The position numbers and the translations under genes are program-made. The notes beneath the pieces were generated by a model. It saw only the letters and a program-made list of their open reading frames with translations, ran no database searches and had not been told where the DNA came from. From the NCBI RefSeq assembly GCF_036370855.1, contig NC_088108.1:8951448-9015447 (forward strand): DNA of 64,000 nt, read 5' to 3'. The number at the start of each line of letters is the position of its first letter. Position 1 is the stretch's first letter. This stretch comes from Dromaius novaehollandiae (Eukaryota; Chordata; Aves; Casuariiformes; Dromaiidae). Positions 1 through 13,545 of this stretch are shown piece by piece.

Positions 1-1337
1 CATGAAAATGAAGTATTTCCTCAAAAGAAAGCAGTACACAATAGCATACATGGTAAAAATGAGCAGCTATTAAAACTTTTCTTTTTAGCTAGAGACTTAA
101 CCTACCATCCAATTCAAACAGCATCTCAAGGTCTAACAAGACAGTAATTGGAAGAAAAAGGCAAATGATGCTAACAAGCTGTTAATAGAGGGAATTTACA
201 GAACAGTCCAGCATCTGAGAAGACAGTAGAGCAGCATCATAACGAAGAAAAGACATATCCTACTGTAACATCACAGTCTAACCCACAGGCAGGAAGTTTT
301 GACCCTTGTATACTAAAAGACCTAACACACAGCCTTTAAATCATATTTTGTCTTATCACAAAGGACTTGCATTGTCCATCTGCACAGAGATGAATTTCAC
401 CTAACGTGGTTTGTTTTATTGATTTCAGTGGGATTAACCGAGAGTATAAAGATGACCACAGTTGTACACTTGCACTGATATGAATAACACAATGTGGTTC
501 TGATAATCTGCAGTGTTCGGGAGACAAGCAAATCCTGCAAAAAACCAGTGGTTTATTTGAAAAGAGAAGCATTTTCAGTCTCATATTAACAGTGTATCTA
601 ATATTAAGAGACGTATTCTCATGCTTTATAAAACTTATTTTCTAATTAAAAGTTGTTTGGCTTTGTAACTCACACCTTGTAGGAAGTGTGCTGGATCTTG
701 ATAATTATGGTATAAAATTGACTGATTATCTGATTGTTATTTCAGCACAACAGAAGGCGTAAGAAGTAAAAAGAAATGCAAAAGTGTTTTATAATAGCAA
801 TTCTCACCGATAGCAATTTTCCAGTAGATCTGATACAGCCACTATAGAGCAAACTGAAGTCAACTGACAGTAGATTTACTCTCCTTAACTACCTTTTGCA
901 GACTCCTCAGAAGTAGCCCATGAGGCCCAAGGAATCCACAGACCTGGTTTGCAGGGTGAGAGATACTTACTATCATCTGTTAAATGTTGTTTTAGTATCA
1001 GTCTGTCTTGAAACTGCTCTTGAACATGTAATCTGCTAGAATCCTGTTTTTATATGAATTCTGTTGTGTACCCATAAGCACTCAAAAATAGCTAAGCACT
1101 CAAGCACTAGTGTGAAAGTAAGATCCCTGCTATCTCTAAATGTCAATTTGGGGGAAGTTTTTTGTTAGAGCATCCTCCCTGTGATGACCAAGCACTGCGT
1201 TGTATATGCACCATTCATTTCACCAAGTTCAAAAGCAGACTTCACAGTACAATTGACTCTGGCAAAGTCAAGCGAGAACTACCCATCTATCTGGTGCTGG
1301 TAATTAAACGGTTCTTAGGATTGCTTTTCTAATATAC

Positions 1338-1400
1338 TGGGCCAAATCTTCATCCACTGTAAAGTATCTTAGATCATTGAAATTATTTCTACTGTGGAGT
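1338..1400. repeat. Palindromic amniote interspersed repeat, degraded half copy
   Basis: 'gggccaaatcttcatccact' followed by 'gtaaagtatcttagatcatt' corresponds to the family flavour 'gggccaaatcctcatctggt' followed by 'gtaaatcagcatagctccat'. It ends in 'attgaaattatttctac', where the family turns around. Confidence 0.45.
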
Positions 1401-3070
1401 AGCACAAATGGATGCTATTTGACTTTTCTGCAATATGAATGCAATCATCATGTTTTGTAGGACACACAGATTCTGATCAAGGCCCACATACCACTACATG
1501 ATTTTTGAATTTGGTTTCACTACTTTCACCCTTCCATGTATATTGTTTAGGAGTTAGATAGCCGGCACAACAATTCTTCTGGGCATCCCTTAAGACTAAA
1601 TTTTGGACAGAAATTTCATTTGAAAATGATTCTATAATCTTGAATTAAAAATGTATTTTTACTATTTAGCTCAGTTGCATATATACCCCCTGCAGAAGCA
1701 TGTTTCCAGAGTGCAAAATTAAACTGAAAAAAGAAGCACTGTGATATTTTCTTTTTACTTCCAATTGTATAAGGAAATCTTGAAAGACTGTTTATTCTTT
1801 AAATGGTTATTTTATCTTTTACATAGGGATAGGGTTATCAAACCTGATTGTTCCCCTTTCTACTGGAGGCCCCTCTGGTGCTATGGAGAACTGTTTAAGA
1901 CATCAACCCATGACTAAGAATAGCGGGTGCTCATTCTTTGAGAAAGAAAGATTCTTTGACTTTTCTGGTAGGCCATTTGAGATAATCATTTGTGTATCCT
2001 AACAAATGCAACACAATAAATGTAAATCAAATAAAATCCTTCCCTTCAATGCATCAGCCACTATTTCCTTGGAACTTGTGATGCACTAGCCTAGAGTTTA
2101 ATCTAAAAAGTATTACATTCATCAACGATCATTCTGTTGACTTCAGTGGTCTTTGAATAAAGCTACTAATAGCCTATTTTGTTCTTTATATATCCACATT
2201 ATTGAGGTGTGAGGGAGGCTAGGGAACAACTGGAGAGGCAGGACTAGTATTTTTTGTTTAAAAAAATCTCGTAAGGTATTAGTTCTCCATACATCAGAAA
2301 GTACAAAATAGAAGAGTGTAGGCATTCTTTTTTGGAGGGGGGAAAGCAGCAGAGAGATCGCCTCATAGTTCTGCCTTGGAAACTGTTTATGTAAAGATCA
2401 CTCCATTTCAAAAACACTAGCTCTACCTCCCATACCTAGGTTATGACTCTCAGACTCACTCCAAGCAGCATCCTACTCCACAATTAGTTACCCAGGGATT
2501 AACCAGTTAATTAAATCTCCAAAAGCAAGACAATTCAGAGTTGACCTTAACACCTTCCTGTTAATCAGCTCTGCACAGTTATCAGAAGGGGTACCTGAGA
2601 AGTATCCAGTCTTGAACAATGTTTCTTTGGGGCTGCAATGCTTTAAGTATGATGTAGTGAGTTAAGGAGGAAATGCAAACACATATTTTTAGACTTAACT
2701 TTGAAATTTCTTGCTTTTGTGTTGCAAGGCAGACCTTACACATTACTTTGATGAACTGTTGTTATTTGCAATGTAATCGTGTATAATAATTAACTCCAAC
2801 TGATCCACTGCAGTGCTTTAGCAAAGTATTGGGGCCTGTTAAATTGGACTATGAATACACAGTTGCTTTCCTTATTTCTAACATAATTATGCTGCTGCAG
2901 GAAAAAAAAAAGCAGATTAATGGAAAGGCGTTGCTAAATAGGGCTCCTTGGTGCTGTAAATTTCTGGAGTGCTGTTATAAGGTTTTGAAGTACTAAATAT
3001 ATATATGAAAAGCGACATGCTGGAAATCTTTTGGAAAGTATTTGTTTCCATTATTCTTTAGGGAAACATT

Positions 3071-3102
3071 CTGCTGTCAAAGGTGAAAGCCAATGACAGC
3101 AG
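3071..3102. repeat. Short hairpin, 9-bp stem and 14-nt loop
   Basis: 'ctgctgtca' (3071-3079) and 'tgacagcag' (3094-3102) are exact reverse complements around a 14-nt loop. No flanking terminator-like or transposon feature was seen. Confidence 0.8.
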
Positions 3103-6098
3103 CACCGAAGGGTATGTTTTCGCTGCAGGCTTATTTGTAGCTGTAGGGCACTTCATTCCACCCAGCCTTGCACAAGCCTTTATGCCCAGACAGTCATGAA
3201 CTTTGAACCTGGCTTTGCCGTTGGAGCTCAGCTGAACTTTAAGTAGAGCAGCACTCCTAAAGTTTTCAGTGAGGAGTTTGGCTTTAAGGCACACGTGAAA
3301 CCATGTGTTTCCTATATATATCCAGTTGGATTAGGGATTCAGTTTGGAGGATTTGGAGGATAACTATCTCTTTTGTGGACTTACTAACATAATGAGAATG
3401 TGAAAAGCAAATAAATCAAATCTCTGTGGTAAGCAAGAAGGAGATGGGACATTATTCCAATTCTCTGTGAATTAGGCCATAATGACCATAGTCTTTCAAG
3501 AGCTGTTTATTTCCTGGACCCCGTAGTTTCTGAATTGTTTGTCTCACTTGGCTCTTGCCAGAAACTACCTGCCAGTTTATATACCTCTAGTCAGGATTTA
3601 ATTCTTCATTCAACATGCTCTTTTTCAGAAGAACTCTGAAGGATGTCACCTCAGCAGCAAGCTATGTTGTTGTAAATATATGGCCCAGACTGCTGAAACT
3701 CTAATTGCCGGGGGCCCTCTCAGTTCCTGTCCAGTCAGCAGTCTGTGGGAAATCCTCGTGCAGACAAACAACAGCCTGCTAGCCCAGTGCTGCTGCTCTA
3801 CGAGGTCAGTTCATGTGGGACTTCTGGGGAAAGGACCCTGTGTGACTAGGAGAAGGGAGAGGCTTGGGGATGACACTGTAATTCAGGAGGGTGACATCTC
3901 CTGAGTTCAGGAAAGACAGGAAATTCAGGTGTAATTCAGGAAAGGCAGAAATTGTTCTAAAACATGCCATGAAACAATATATACAGAAACTTAAGTCAGT
4001 GACAATAACAGCCTGGGAAATACCTTTGCAATCCTACTGTCAACCCAGGTAAATGTTGGGCTGTGATGGACGTGCTTCCACAGCAGCAGGGAAGGATGCG
4101 TGTGTGCTCATGTGCTCCAGATACATCTGCTGTTCTAGCTCAGGCCTCCTTGACTGCAGTGCAAGATTTGCTTGAATTCAAACAGCTATTTCACATTGGC
4201 AATGACATTGGGAACTTCATAAGCATGCTGAGATTTGCATTCAAAACAAGGCCAGAATCCAGCTGTTTTACTTGTTCTCAGTGAATGCATTTTCCATACT
4301 TTGCACAATAATGAATTGAAAATCGACTAATTTCTACATACAGTCAGTATGAAATATATGTACCAACTTTTTCAAAAAACCTTTTAGAGATTCTTCCTGT
4401 ATTTCTCATATTTATGAAGGGTCTTTGATCAAATAACAAAGTCCCCATAACTTTACACTCCCATATGCCTTCATTATGATGCATTTCAAAGAAGCTGATA
4501 TTGATCTTCTAAAATAGATACATGAAAATAATTCTTTTCTCTGAATTATAGCTGTAAGCTAAAAACCCAAATATCAGCTGACAGCACTTCTCACATCTGT
4601 CAGCAAAGTTGATTTTTGATGACAAAATATAACTAAAATTTCCAAAATTGGTTCATCAGGGAAGATCTACTCTCTCAATTTAGCTGGTGTTCATCAAAAG
4701 GCTTTTGCTGAATTAGCGAGGTTTTGGAACGTACAAGACCATTTTGGCTACTCCAGCCAAAAGGAGACTGAATGACAGCTCTCAATAGCAACAGTATTTT
4801 TCCAAGTTCACAGACTGCCTCAATGTCTTCAGACCATTAGGCCTAGAAATACAAAAATGTAGCCTTGAGAGAAAGTCCTGGCCTTGTGTGCACTGAATAA
4901 GAAACCCTCGCTCACTTGAGTGGATGTCAGACTGGACTCCAAGTCATTACGTAGGATATATAACTATCTAGTATGAAGTCGCTTCATTTCAGTCTATCTT
5001 CTGTCCCCTTTCCTCTCTTTCCTGCAACCACCTCTCCACACTTTTAACCTGATTTTTCTCATTGCATGTATGTATCATGCTCTGCTTGCCCTGAGACTTA
5101 CTCCAAAATCGTGTTTGCTGTACGTGTCCAGTGCAGAGTGTAAGACTTTCTCACAGACTCACTAATAGTCTTCAAAATATTAAAACTATATAGCTTAAAA
5201 CGACGTATGCAAGAAGACAGAGGAAGCATTATTATAATATTATTTTGATTAATCTGTGATCATCACATCTGAAAAACATGCAGTATATATATGTATACAT
5301 TCCCCATAAGAGGAAATCTATTTCCAATTCAGGAGGTGGAATGCTTCCAGCTGCCCCCGAAATGAAATAGTTCCCAGCAGCTCTGTAGAAACAGCACTAT
5401 GGAGTCCCATGGATCTCTGGATTATATGTATCAAACATAGTCCTTTAAAGATCAGAAATGTGCTTTCAAGCTCTCAGTTCTGCAAACTCATTTGAGAACC
5501 TCAGAGTCAAATTATATTTCTCCCCTCCCGATCTCACAAGCAAGAAAAGTCTTTGCAGGCTAAACAAGGCCCTCAATGGTGTCTGTGTGGTACCGCTGCC
5601 CCAGTGACATCCTTGCAGCCTGAAACCTGTCAGCGGGGTTTATTGAGTGTAAAACACTCAAACTTCCAACACTCCTGGTTGAAGCTGCTCGTAGGAGTCC
5701 AGCGTGCACCCGCAAGCTATGTTGGCTCTTCCTGGCAGACAGAAGCAGGAGAGCAGTGAAAGCCTATTCTCGGTGCAAAAGCCAACACAACCACTTCTTA
5801 ACCCTCCCTGCGAGCAGGACTGCCGAGTGAGAGCGTGCAGTGAACAGACTCCCCATGCTGGGCAAAACTGCTCAGGGAGGGGTGGGCATGTATCTTAGCT
5901 CTGTGACTTTGCCTTCTCTTCAGCAGAGTGGATGATTTGGGAAGGAAAGGCAGTTTCCCCAAAATGATTTGGAGATGAAAGGTACTTGGATCACAGAAGC
6001 AGCCCTGAGCAAGGAGCAGCATGGAAAGGAAAGCTGGTGCATACAGACATGACAGTATTCCCTACCACTGGAGCCAGGCAATCAGAAAACTGTCTCTA

Positions 6099-6124
6099 CC
6101 TCCTCTTCCCTCCTCCCCCTCCTT
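6099..6124. repeat. Polypyrimidine tract
   Basis: A pure C/T run of about 26 bp ('cctcctcttccctcctcccc' and following). It could act as part of a splice acceptor or just be low complexity. No exon is evident downstream. Confidence 0.8.
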
Positions 6125-7013
6125 GCCTAATGTTTTTCAGTGCTTCAGTCACAGATGGCTATTCTCCTCCACACAGGTTCTTCTCTAAAAAAGGAGGTTG
6201 AGCCAAATAACCTCACAAATTTTGAGGGTTCACTTTCATCTTCAATAGATTTTCCTGTCTAAGAAAGGATTATAAGCCTCAGGATCTGGCCCTACAATCT
6301 GTATGCCGAGTACTACAATCATACCATAAACAACAATTTAGGAAGCCCAAACAGAATTAGACACTTACAAGCTAAAGTTGTTTAATATTTAAGTATTTTG
6401 GTTGTCGAGAGATACACAGACACTAAGCACAGATTAACTGGATTTGGGAGTATAAAAATGACTGTAACTCAGCAAGGTCAGGGCTGAATGAAATGACTAG
6501 AAATCGATCAAATGTGCGAAGTACTGTGGGGAACAGGGCAGTTAATCATTTCAAAACTTTACTCTGTAAAATGTCCTGTACATGATCGATGACAGAGAAG
6601 ATAATAAAACAAGCAGACCATACCTCTGCTCCCTACATAAATATGCTGAAATTGTGTTTGGTCTGATTAATTCAGCACAACTTGGGTTGCTAATTAATAT
6701 TTTTTTAAATCAAAAACTGGAAAAGTTAGTTCTATTGTACATTGTTATTTCTTAGGAAATTTCCTCTTACTCTCTGAATGTATCTGGCTAATACTCCTTA
6801 TTACGGACTGGAGTGATGTAACTTTGGGGGAAGCTAGGGAGGGACCATACTTCATCCAGACTTCTAAAACCTGTATGGATTTTAAGTGCATATGCTTTCG
6901 GTGCATGAAATGCTAACTGCCTGGCATCCCTTTGTTGGCAGTGGGATATGCACTTACAAGCCCCTTTCCCTCCTAGCATCAAGGGATTAACAATGTACTG
7001 ATTCTTTGAGCCT

Positions 7014-7082
7014 CAGGGCCTGATTCTGCACCACTGAAGTCAATAGAAGCGTTGTTATTGACCTCAATGGGCACAGGCTCCA
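7014..7082. repeat. Palindromic amniote interspersed repeat, copy 1
   Basis: An imperfect palindrome of about 69 bp. The left side reads 'cctgattctgcaccactgaa' followed by 'gtcaatag'. The right side reads 'ttattgacctcaatgggcac' followed by 'aggctcc', which is close to the reverse complement of the left. Sequences of this type, built around a 'cattgacttcaatggg' core and flanked by 'gatcctgc' or 'gatctggcc' ends, are dispersed in turtle, crocodile and bird genomes and behave like decayed MITEs. The family assignment is from memory. The palindrome itself is plain in the sequence. Confidence 0.6.
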
Positions 7083-7907
7083 ACCCTCAAAGAACACATT
7101 ATGTGATACACATTTTTAAAAAAAGGCTTAGCTTTTTTCTTTTTTTTTCTTTGCAGAGCCAGGAATGAGTGACTGACTGATGTAAAGAAAATGAAATAGA
7201 GATGTGAAAAACAAACCCTGATTCCCCAGTTAGGCATGGGAACTACACACATCTGAGTACTAACTAACTCTACATCTGAGCACACAATAAAAGCAGAAAG
7301 AATAACTGCACTGAGTAACTGCATTTTGCATTACCTCTAAGCTGTGAATAACACCCTCTGAAATTTAGTCTCTAATTCAGGCACCTGAAAACAATTTAAA
7401 TCAGTGAAAGCAGCTGAAGCGCTATACCTATGAGAAGTCTGGTTACTTTGTGGTCAAACATGGACACAGGAGCCTATCTTTAAGCATCTAGATTAGAGAA
7501 TTTTGACCACTGTCTGCTCAGAGCAACTCTTCTGGTTTCTCTGACACCCCTTCGTCTCCCACCAGGAGCTCCGTGCTTAATTGTCATGGTCACAGAAACA
7601 TGAGAGATTTTGCTAAGGGCAAATGGCATGAAACTGAATGAGACCTAAGGCTATTCTTGTAACTGTTTACCACTATGTATTCAGAGATGCAAACAAGTTA
7701 ATGAGGGCATGTAATAAAATACATACTTTGTAACCAAATATAGGCTTTGTCTATGCTTTTCCCTTACAAGCTGTAGCATTAGTAACAAACTCTTCCATTT
7801 TTTTCAAAACTTAAATCTATAAATGGAACAGCAGAGCCTGCATATACGATTCATGTGAAAAACCCTCAAGAGGAATTAGAGGCAATGGCACTATTCACCT
7901 TACATAT

Positions 7908-7923
7908 TGAATGAATGAATGAA
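7908..7923. repeat. (TGAA)n microsatellite
   Basis: Four TGAA units in tandem. Confidence 0.95.
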
Positions 7924-9499
7924 GTATTGGCTCGCTGGGGTTCCTAAGTGGGACTACTCACCCCAGTCACATGCCGTTGTTTCTGCTCCTCATCTGGGTG
8001 ATTTGCAAACACACCAGCTCTTTCAGATCGGCTTTCTGAACACTTCCTGTGAGAATGCTTATTTGCTTGATTCCTTATGATATCTTATTTGCCGCAAACA
8101 GTCTTGGGGAAAAAAATAGATTATTCTGTCACCCACATGTGTAAAGGAAGGCTTCACTAGCACTTCCAGCCTGGAGCTGAGCACGGCAGCAGACACACTA
8201 TTTAGAGAGGGGGGAAACGCTGCAGAAGTCTCCTCATGCAAGTAGGGCTTAGAGCATCAACACCCAGACACAGAGACGTTTTGTAAAAGCAAACCCCAAA
8301 ACATTTTCTCAAAAGTCTGTGCAATTATCATGTCCTAGTGGTGCAGAATTTTTAATGCTGAACAGCTAGTACATTTTATGAATTCATCACTTTGCTGTTG
8401 AACACTGGCATGCACTGATAGCTAGGCACAAAAAGCTCCAGCGCTGTACAGAAGTGGCATTCAGCCTTTGACAAGCGAAGAGCTACTTTGTCATCAAACA
8501 GAGGCTCACAAAACCATGAAAGAATGAACCGCATTTAAAATAGAGAAATGTGCGCAGGCAGTTTATGAGAGAGTTAATACACTGCTCCAAACAAGTCGGC
8601 AAAATTTACAGTCAGAACAGTGTTTTTCAGAGCACAGTCAAAGACCCAGACTCATTGGCTATCTGTCACCACTCTCAGAAGACTGGTTCTGTATAAGTCA
8701 ATACAGTCCATATGTGTGTGGGCGCACTCACACCTCTATTTTTTGTTTCAAATTGCCTGGGGGCAGCTGCCATATCACCTTCAAGACACCATGTGATGCC
8801 TTAATCAAATGTTAGCAAGGAGCCTGAAGCAGCTTAGAAGCCACAAGTGGAATACAAAATACTGGGGCAGTGACATCACCAACGTAACAACGATTAGCTT
8901 CATCTTTTCTTGCCTTTTGCATTCTCATCTTAGGTAGGATGCTCTCTTTATTGCTTATTTCCTCTGAACCAATATGAAAAAAAGAACAAAGAAGTACCTG
9001 TTAAGCAAGATAACCCAGCTTTTGGTTTTAACAGAAGCTTTTTGGTGTATTTTTGTATCTTTATACTGTCCAGCTGCCTAGATTAGGATAGCAGCTGAAC
9101 AGAAACATGGAATTGTCGCATTCTAATCATCTCTACAGCTTAGGAGAATAAGCTTTTGCCATTTTTCAAATATGGATTTTGGTTACCACCCAACCTTGTC
9201 ATCCTTTCATATGCAAACTTCCCACTGTGATCAGTGGGACTTCTGAATATTTAAGGAATACATGGGAACTTGGGTTTTTTTTCTCTTCAGTTTCTAAACT
9301 GCTAGTGGAATTTGTGTCAACCTGGGAGGAAGAGAAGGAAGGAGGAGAATATGAGGGAGTGTGAACAGAGCTAGATAATGCTGTACGCCAAACGCTTCCC
9401 AACCAGCCCCTTGGCATGCTGCTAGTGTTAGAACAGCAGCCAGAAGCATTACAGTTGCAAGTGCAATATCTGCAGTCCCGTATGAATAAGTTTTCAAAG

Positions 9500-9525
9500 A
9501 CAAATCCCATTCACAAATCCCATTA
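9500..9525. repeat. 13-bp tandem duplication
   Basis: 'acaaatcccattc' and 'acaaatcccatta' lie side by side, 12 of 13 identical. They are followed by an 'acaaataac' run of similar composition. Confidence 0.9.
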
Positions 9526-12500
9526 CAAATAACAAATAATGTTGCAATATTTGAGCATACACATACAAACACAGACAGAGCCTCTCCTACTCCTCTTTCA
9601 CAAAAAGGAAGGATTTTCAGAATTCTCTTTACTGAAATATTCATGCCCAGTCTGAAAGGGTGAAGGGCACATTTTTAGTGCCCAAGGTCTCTATAAGATA
9701 AACATGAAACTCTAGCACAGCTGGTGCTTGACAGTGGATGTATTTGTCTCAGAGTTTTCTGTTAAGGAGATTCCTTGATTAGTAAAAGAACCTTTTTAGT
9801 ATTCACTCTCAGATTGCTTTCACTACTGGGTTCAAGGCAGTGCTTATTACTAAATATGTTATCTTGACATAGTGAGGTTCCAGCAAGTGGTAATCTTCAG
9901 TAGTGAGGTTTCTATAAGTACAAGCTGTAAGTATTTGTTTTCAGAGTTAAAATCAGAAAGTAACAATGCATTCATTAGTGTTTCTTTTAGACAGCTGAAT
10001 AAGTTGGCATATGCCTTCGTATTTGCTTCTTTTTTCTCACTGCATTCCATGCTCACACATTTTCCGCATTTCCCACTAATGTTTAAACTACACTGTACTT
10101 CAGCTCCAAAGCGGTGAGGATTTCAAGCATCATGATTTCACCTTTTGAGCCCAGAACAGAATTTGTTTTGGAACAAGGGAAAGGATAGTCTAAAAGAGAT
10201 ATTGGAACTCAACAGGAACAGACTGACTTGTCTGCTGTATTGTTATCATTATCACTTCTGCAAAATCTTTTCCTAGCCAAAAATGCGTGTTTTCCTTCTA
10301 TAACAAAGCTGTACATGTTGCCTGATCCAATGCATACAATCTGATCCTTCTAGCTTCATGCCAACCATTGCCATTTTATTACTGTCCAAATGACACATGA
10401 CAAGACAGAAGTGTCACTTAAAATACATTACAAAGACTTCTCTAGCTAGCTTTGAGATTTATTGCTGACTTGGATGAGATTGCATTTTTAGTGACAACAC
10501 TGTAAAGGACTGTGGAAGACTTGAAAGGATACAGTCAGTTTATGGAGGTGAAACATGCATTACTGTGACTGTGGGAAAGAATAACTGAACTTGTTTCATC
10601 AACCCATATTTTTAGATCCATTTCACAATGAGACGGAATTTAGGCTCTTTCTGTACTGAGATAAATACTTCACTTAGCCAAAATGTTACTGGTCTCTATT
10701 ACAGGGGAAAATCTGTCAAGTACTTCAACAAATCTTTTTTGTTATTGTAGCCATTAATTCATACAGAAGTCTAGCAATAAGTTTGTGACTAAGGACCTGT
10801 ATCTATAAGGCTTGATAGCTGTAGGAAATGACCTGAAAATACATTTCTCCTTATCAAATATTTTTAACTGCTTAAGTGATGACAATTTCTTACAGTACTG
10901 AGAGAGATGATAGAGTTGCAAAATGTGAACCCAAATCAAGACTTCAAAACCCTCTATATGCAAAACTGGATACAGTTAGGATTGGATAAGATGCAGCAAG
11001 TACCCCTGCTTTATATGTGGCTTTCAGCAAAAACTGTGAGGGAGAGTTGTCCGGAAACTTCAACCAAAGGAAGCAGGTACAGAGCAGCCAAAGCAAGCAC
11101 CTTTGTCCATTCAGTGATTAATACATTTTGTTTAACATAGTGCTTTCTCCTTTCCTTTCTTCACAACCTCCCCTTTTTATTCTTTCCAAATAGCCTGTCC
11201 CCTTCCCCCAGCCCAAAGCCAAACAAAGCAACACTCATAACGTATCTGGTTTTGCCTTTACGCTGTTTACTTTGTGCGTTGTGCGTTTACTTCTTTGCAG
11301 TTTGTCTTGTCTACTCAGATACCGATCTCTCTGTGTTTCCAAGAGGCTAGCAAAAGAGGACCTTATTTCTGGTTGGTCCTAGAGCTCCTACCATAATTAA
11401 CACAATTAATAGTAACCTGATAATCTGGTAAGACTTTTGATTATCTTCTGTAGTCAGTGAAGGCTTCCAAACATTTTAGGAACCATTACCTTTACAACTG
11501 AGTCACACTAATGTAATCTCCAATAAAAGCATAATATACATGGCATAGATGTGCTGCAACTGTTGCCTTACTGCAAGAACACCGACAGCCTAGTCTTGCT
11601 CTTCAGGAGCCGAGCAGAAGATGGGCACGCTTCCCTTCCTCCTGCAGCATGACAGGGCATCATGCTCCAGCAAATAAGAGTTGTCCTCTTGTATCTGTCC
11701 TGGCTCAGGATTGCCCACCTCCTCTGACAGTATGTCTACAAGATCTCAGCAGCTGGTTGACAGTTTGGTGAATCTGCTCATGTTTGGTAACAGAACAGAA
11801 CTGGTCTCCTTTGAAAAGCTGCTACAAAAACACTCAAGCCCAGGCTAGATAGGTTTCATTTTTCATTTCAATAGTTTTATTTGCTGAGTCCTTTGAAGTG
11901 GGTTCTTATAAACGGTGAGCCACACTTCACATGGATGGGCCTTGCTGCTTTTCTGAGCAAGCTCAGCTGGTTCCCTCCTCAGGGCTCCTTGGTGCGCGCA
12001 GCAAAGAGTTTTCTCAGTATCAGTCACACCAGGTGATGCAGTGCCCCTGCATGAGTGAGACCAGTTCTTTGCTGAGATGCTTCATGAGACTGAGGTGCGT
12101 AGAAGCTTAGCTTGGATAGGGATGGCAAGGTTGAAGACGATGCCTTGAATGGATCATGCTGGAAGCTGGTTCACCTTTGTTCAAGATTCTCACAGGCAAG
12201 AGACTTTTGAACCTGTCTGTTACTGAAACCACAGGGAACTTCAGAAAGCCAGAACAGTTTCTGCATCTAGCAAGGTATTTATGGCTTAGCCTTGTTACAT
12301 GCAGTCGCACTGAGTTTGTTTTAGAGGTTTTTTTATGCTGCCTCTGCAAAATAATTTCTTGCTTCAGCAGCTCCCAAACTTAAAATTTAGCCTACAATGC
12401 TCAGCCCACAAAACACAGGACTGGCATGAAACTTTGAAGAAGATCAAAGAAGCAATAATGTGGGATTCATTCACAATTATTTGAGACTCCTAAAAGTAGT

Positions 12501-13477
12501 GGCACTTAATTTTGCATAAGAATGGTAGAAAAGGGGTCTTGGGAGAACAAGTTTCATTCATTCCAGGTGTAGCAGCACTGAACATTTATAACATTTTTAA
12601 ACTGTCTCTAGTGTGTTTATTCTGGAGAGAAAGTTTCCTCACACTGTAAATCATTGTAAGATTAGCATTAATCTGACTGAAATGTCCTGAGCCATCCAAT
12701 TCTCTGGCTAATTCTATTAGACAGAATTTTCCACATGCTAGTTTGAAATGTTATCATATGATGACAAATGTAAGCTTTTTTATTGGATTTATGTAAATCC
12801 TTTCTTCACTGAAGCTGCTGGATGGGTTCTGCAGTTGCTTATAGGATCCACACACTGAATAGCATCACAAATACCTTGTAAGAGACTGGCTTTTCTTCAG
12901 CAAGTCCAATTTTCCGAACAACTGTTTGGGGTGCATGGCAGACTTGTAACCCTTTCTCCTATTGTAACAGCATAAGATAGGAAAAAACTTCCTACCTGAT
13001 CAGCAGTACCTACTCTTAAGAAAGAATGCACTCTCCGAGATAAACCAGCAGTGAAAAGGACAGCTTTAAATCTCTGCTTGCCTAACCTCTCTCTTATTCA
13101 GTCATTTCCTCTTTAGATTGCACAAACTTTTAGGGCATCTGACCCAAATGGCTTTTATTTGTTGCAGTTTCTAATAGAGAGGTGGCAGGTTAAAAGAATT
13201 ATTCCTTGCAGCTATACAGGTGAGCAAGACAGGCAGAAGAAACATGGAAATTCTCTCCTGCTGCCTATTTCCATGCCTGGGGACTAGCACGATTAGATTC
13301 TTTGATCTCAGAAAGGTCCTAATACTAAACAAAACACAGAAATTGTCAGCTTTTTAGGGTACTTCTTTGTTTTATGTTTTTTTAGTTTATTACACAGCAG
13401 GCTGTGCTCCATCCCAGGGCTCAAATACAATACAAATAACAAATAACAACTGCTGCTTGCCTTCAAGCACAGGAGTA

Positions 13478-13545
13478 GACCTACTGGCTGCAGTGGAGCT
13501 GCACAAAGTCAATCATATACTTAAGTGCTTTGCTGGACTGGGGCC
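13478..13545. repeat. Palindromic amniote interspersed repeat, half copy
   Basis: 'tatacttaagtgctttgctg' followed by 'gactggggcc' matches the end of the family flavour that reads 'gcttaagtgctttgctggat' followed by 'cggggcc'. The preceding 'ctgcagtggagctgcacaaa' fits the 'cagtgggactactcac' part only loosely. Confidence 0.45.

Larger units (their letters stand above)
1..7013. other. Noncoding AT-rich stretch, no gene seen
   Basis: Apart from a degraded palindromic repeat near 1.34 kb, a hairpin at 3.07 kb and a pyrimidine tract at 6.1 kb, I see no exon, RNA gene or recognisable transposon. Open frames are all under 90 codons. Weak 'ttgatttcagtgggatta'-type motifs near 0.42 and 2.13 kb could be remnants of the palindromic repeat family. 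Confidence 0.6.
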